Positions 38,404-38,952 of a stretch of 38,952 nt of DNA are shown here, one piece after another. Both the position numbers and the translations under genes were made by a program. Position 1 is the stretch's first letter; the number at the start of each line of letters is the position of its first letter. The notes below the pieces were generated by a model. It was given only the letters and a program-made list of their open reading frames with translations, was not told the DNA's origin and made no database searches. This DNA comes from an uncultured Pelagibacteraceae bacterium (GTDB lineage: Bacteria; Pseudomonadota; Alphaproteobacteria; Pelagibacterales; Pelagibacteraceae). The stretch covers positions 1-38,952 of the forward strand of contig CABYBM010000007.1 in the NCBI GenBank assembly GCA_902517175.1, in the 5' to 3' direction.

Positions 38404-38952
38404 GTGTCTTATTTAACTCAAAAAACATTAAAAACCAATATTTCTTTCAGTGGTGTAGCTTTACATAGTGGACTTAATGTTAATGTTTGCATTAAGCCAG
38501 CTGAACCTGATTTTGGGATTGTTTTCAAAAGAGTTGATTTAAAATTAAATAATATAATTTACCCAAATTTTAATAATGTCACAAATACATCTTTAAACAC
38601 AACGGTAGAAAATGAGTTTGGTGCAAGAGTTTCAACTATAGAACATTTAATGGGAGCTTTATTTGGTCTAGGAATTGATAATGCTTTAATTGAAATTGAC
38701 AAAGAAGAAGTTCCAATTTTAGATGGTTCTGCTAAAGTATTTATAGATAAGATAATCTCATCAGGATTTGAGGTAAGCGACTGTCCAATCAAAATTATAA
38801 AAATAAATAAAGAAATAAAGTATTCAAATGGAGAAAGATTTATATCAATCAAACCTTCAACACTAAGTTTGGATATTGATTTTGAATTAAAATATAAAAA
38901 TAATATTATTGGAAATCAAAGGAACAAGGTTAAAGTATACGAGGATGATTTA
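38404..38952 (+). CDS. lpxC: UDP-3-O-acyl-N-acetylglucosamine deacetylase, truncated by the window end
   Basis: GTG start; YLTQKTLKTNISFSGVALHSGLNVNVCIKPA, VSTIEHLMGALFGLGIDNALIEIDKEEVPILDGSAKVF; frame open to 38952 (absent from the supplied ORF list). Confidence 0.95.
   Translation, partial: MSYLTQKTLKTNISFSGVALHSGLNVNVCIKPAEPDFGIVFKRVDLKLNNIIYPNFNNVTNTSLNTTVENEFGARVSTIEHLMGALFGLGIDNALIEIDKEEVPILDGSAKVFIDKIISSGFEVSDCPIKIIKINKEIKYSNGERFISIKPSTLSLDIDFELKYKNNIIGNQRNKVKVYEDDL

Noticed and set aside
38559-38852. 97-aa minus-strand ORF
   Set aside because: Antisense to the clearly coding lpxC frame (which is open to the window end).
1-38952. Mobile elements, CRISPR arrays, toxin-antitoxin or phage modules
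   Set aside because: No transposase, integrase, phage or cas-like translations and no spaced direct repeats were seen; nearly all of the window is explained by housekeeping genes.

Overview
AT-rich, densely packed bacterial chromosome segment. Gene content and protein character suggest a streamlined marine alphaproteobacterium of the SAR11/Pelagibacter type; this is inferred from protein look, not from a search. Left to right: tail of a lysine-rich repeat protein; a CHASE2-SpoIIE phosphatase; two tandem paralogous surface proteins (five 'DGT' beta-propeller-like repeats plus a C-terminal outer-membrane barrel); an Anbu proteasome-like peptidase divergent from a circularly permuted ATP-grasp protein; carB/carA (minus strand); a GatB/YqeY protein, dnaG and rpoD; two tRNAs; an mlaA-mlaC-membrane protein cluster (minus strand); an amidase; RNase P RNA; then an 18-kb dcw (division/cell wall) cluster reading mraZ-ftsZ-rsmH-ftsL-ftsI-murE/F fusion-mraY-murD-ftsW-murG-murC-murB-ddl-ftsQ-[ftsA position]-lpxC. 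The points I consider most worth follow-up are: (1) the ftsA position holds an intact 234-codon ORF that looks like a reduced FtsA, keeping the N-terminal/1C (SHS2) region and a C-terminal amphipathic helix while lacking most of the actin-like ATPase and subdomain 2B; (2) ftsZ has moved to the head of the cluster, directly after mraZ; (3) a near-consensus sigma70 promoter overlaps three 10-bp-phased MraZ boxes; (4) tRNA-Val(GAC) has fully paired stems but non-canonical D and T loops; (5) the DnaG zinc-binding motif has lost most of its ligands. No mobile elements or CRISPR arrays were seen.
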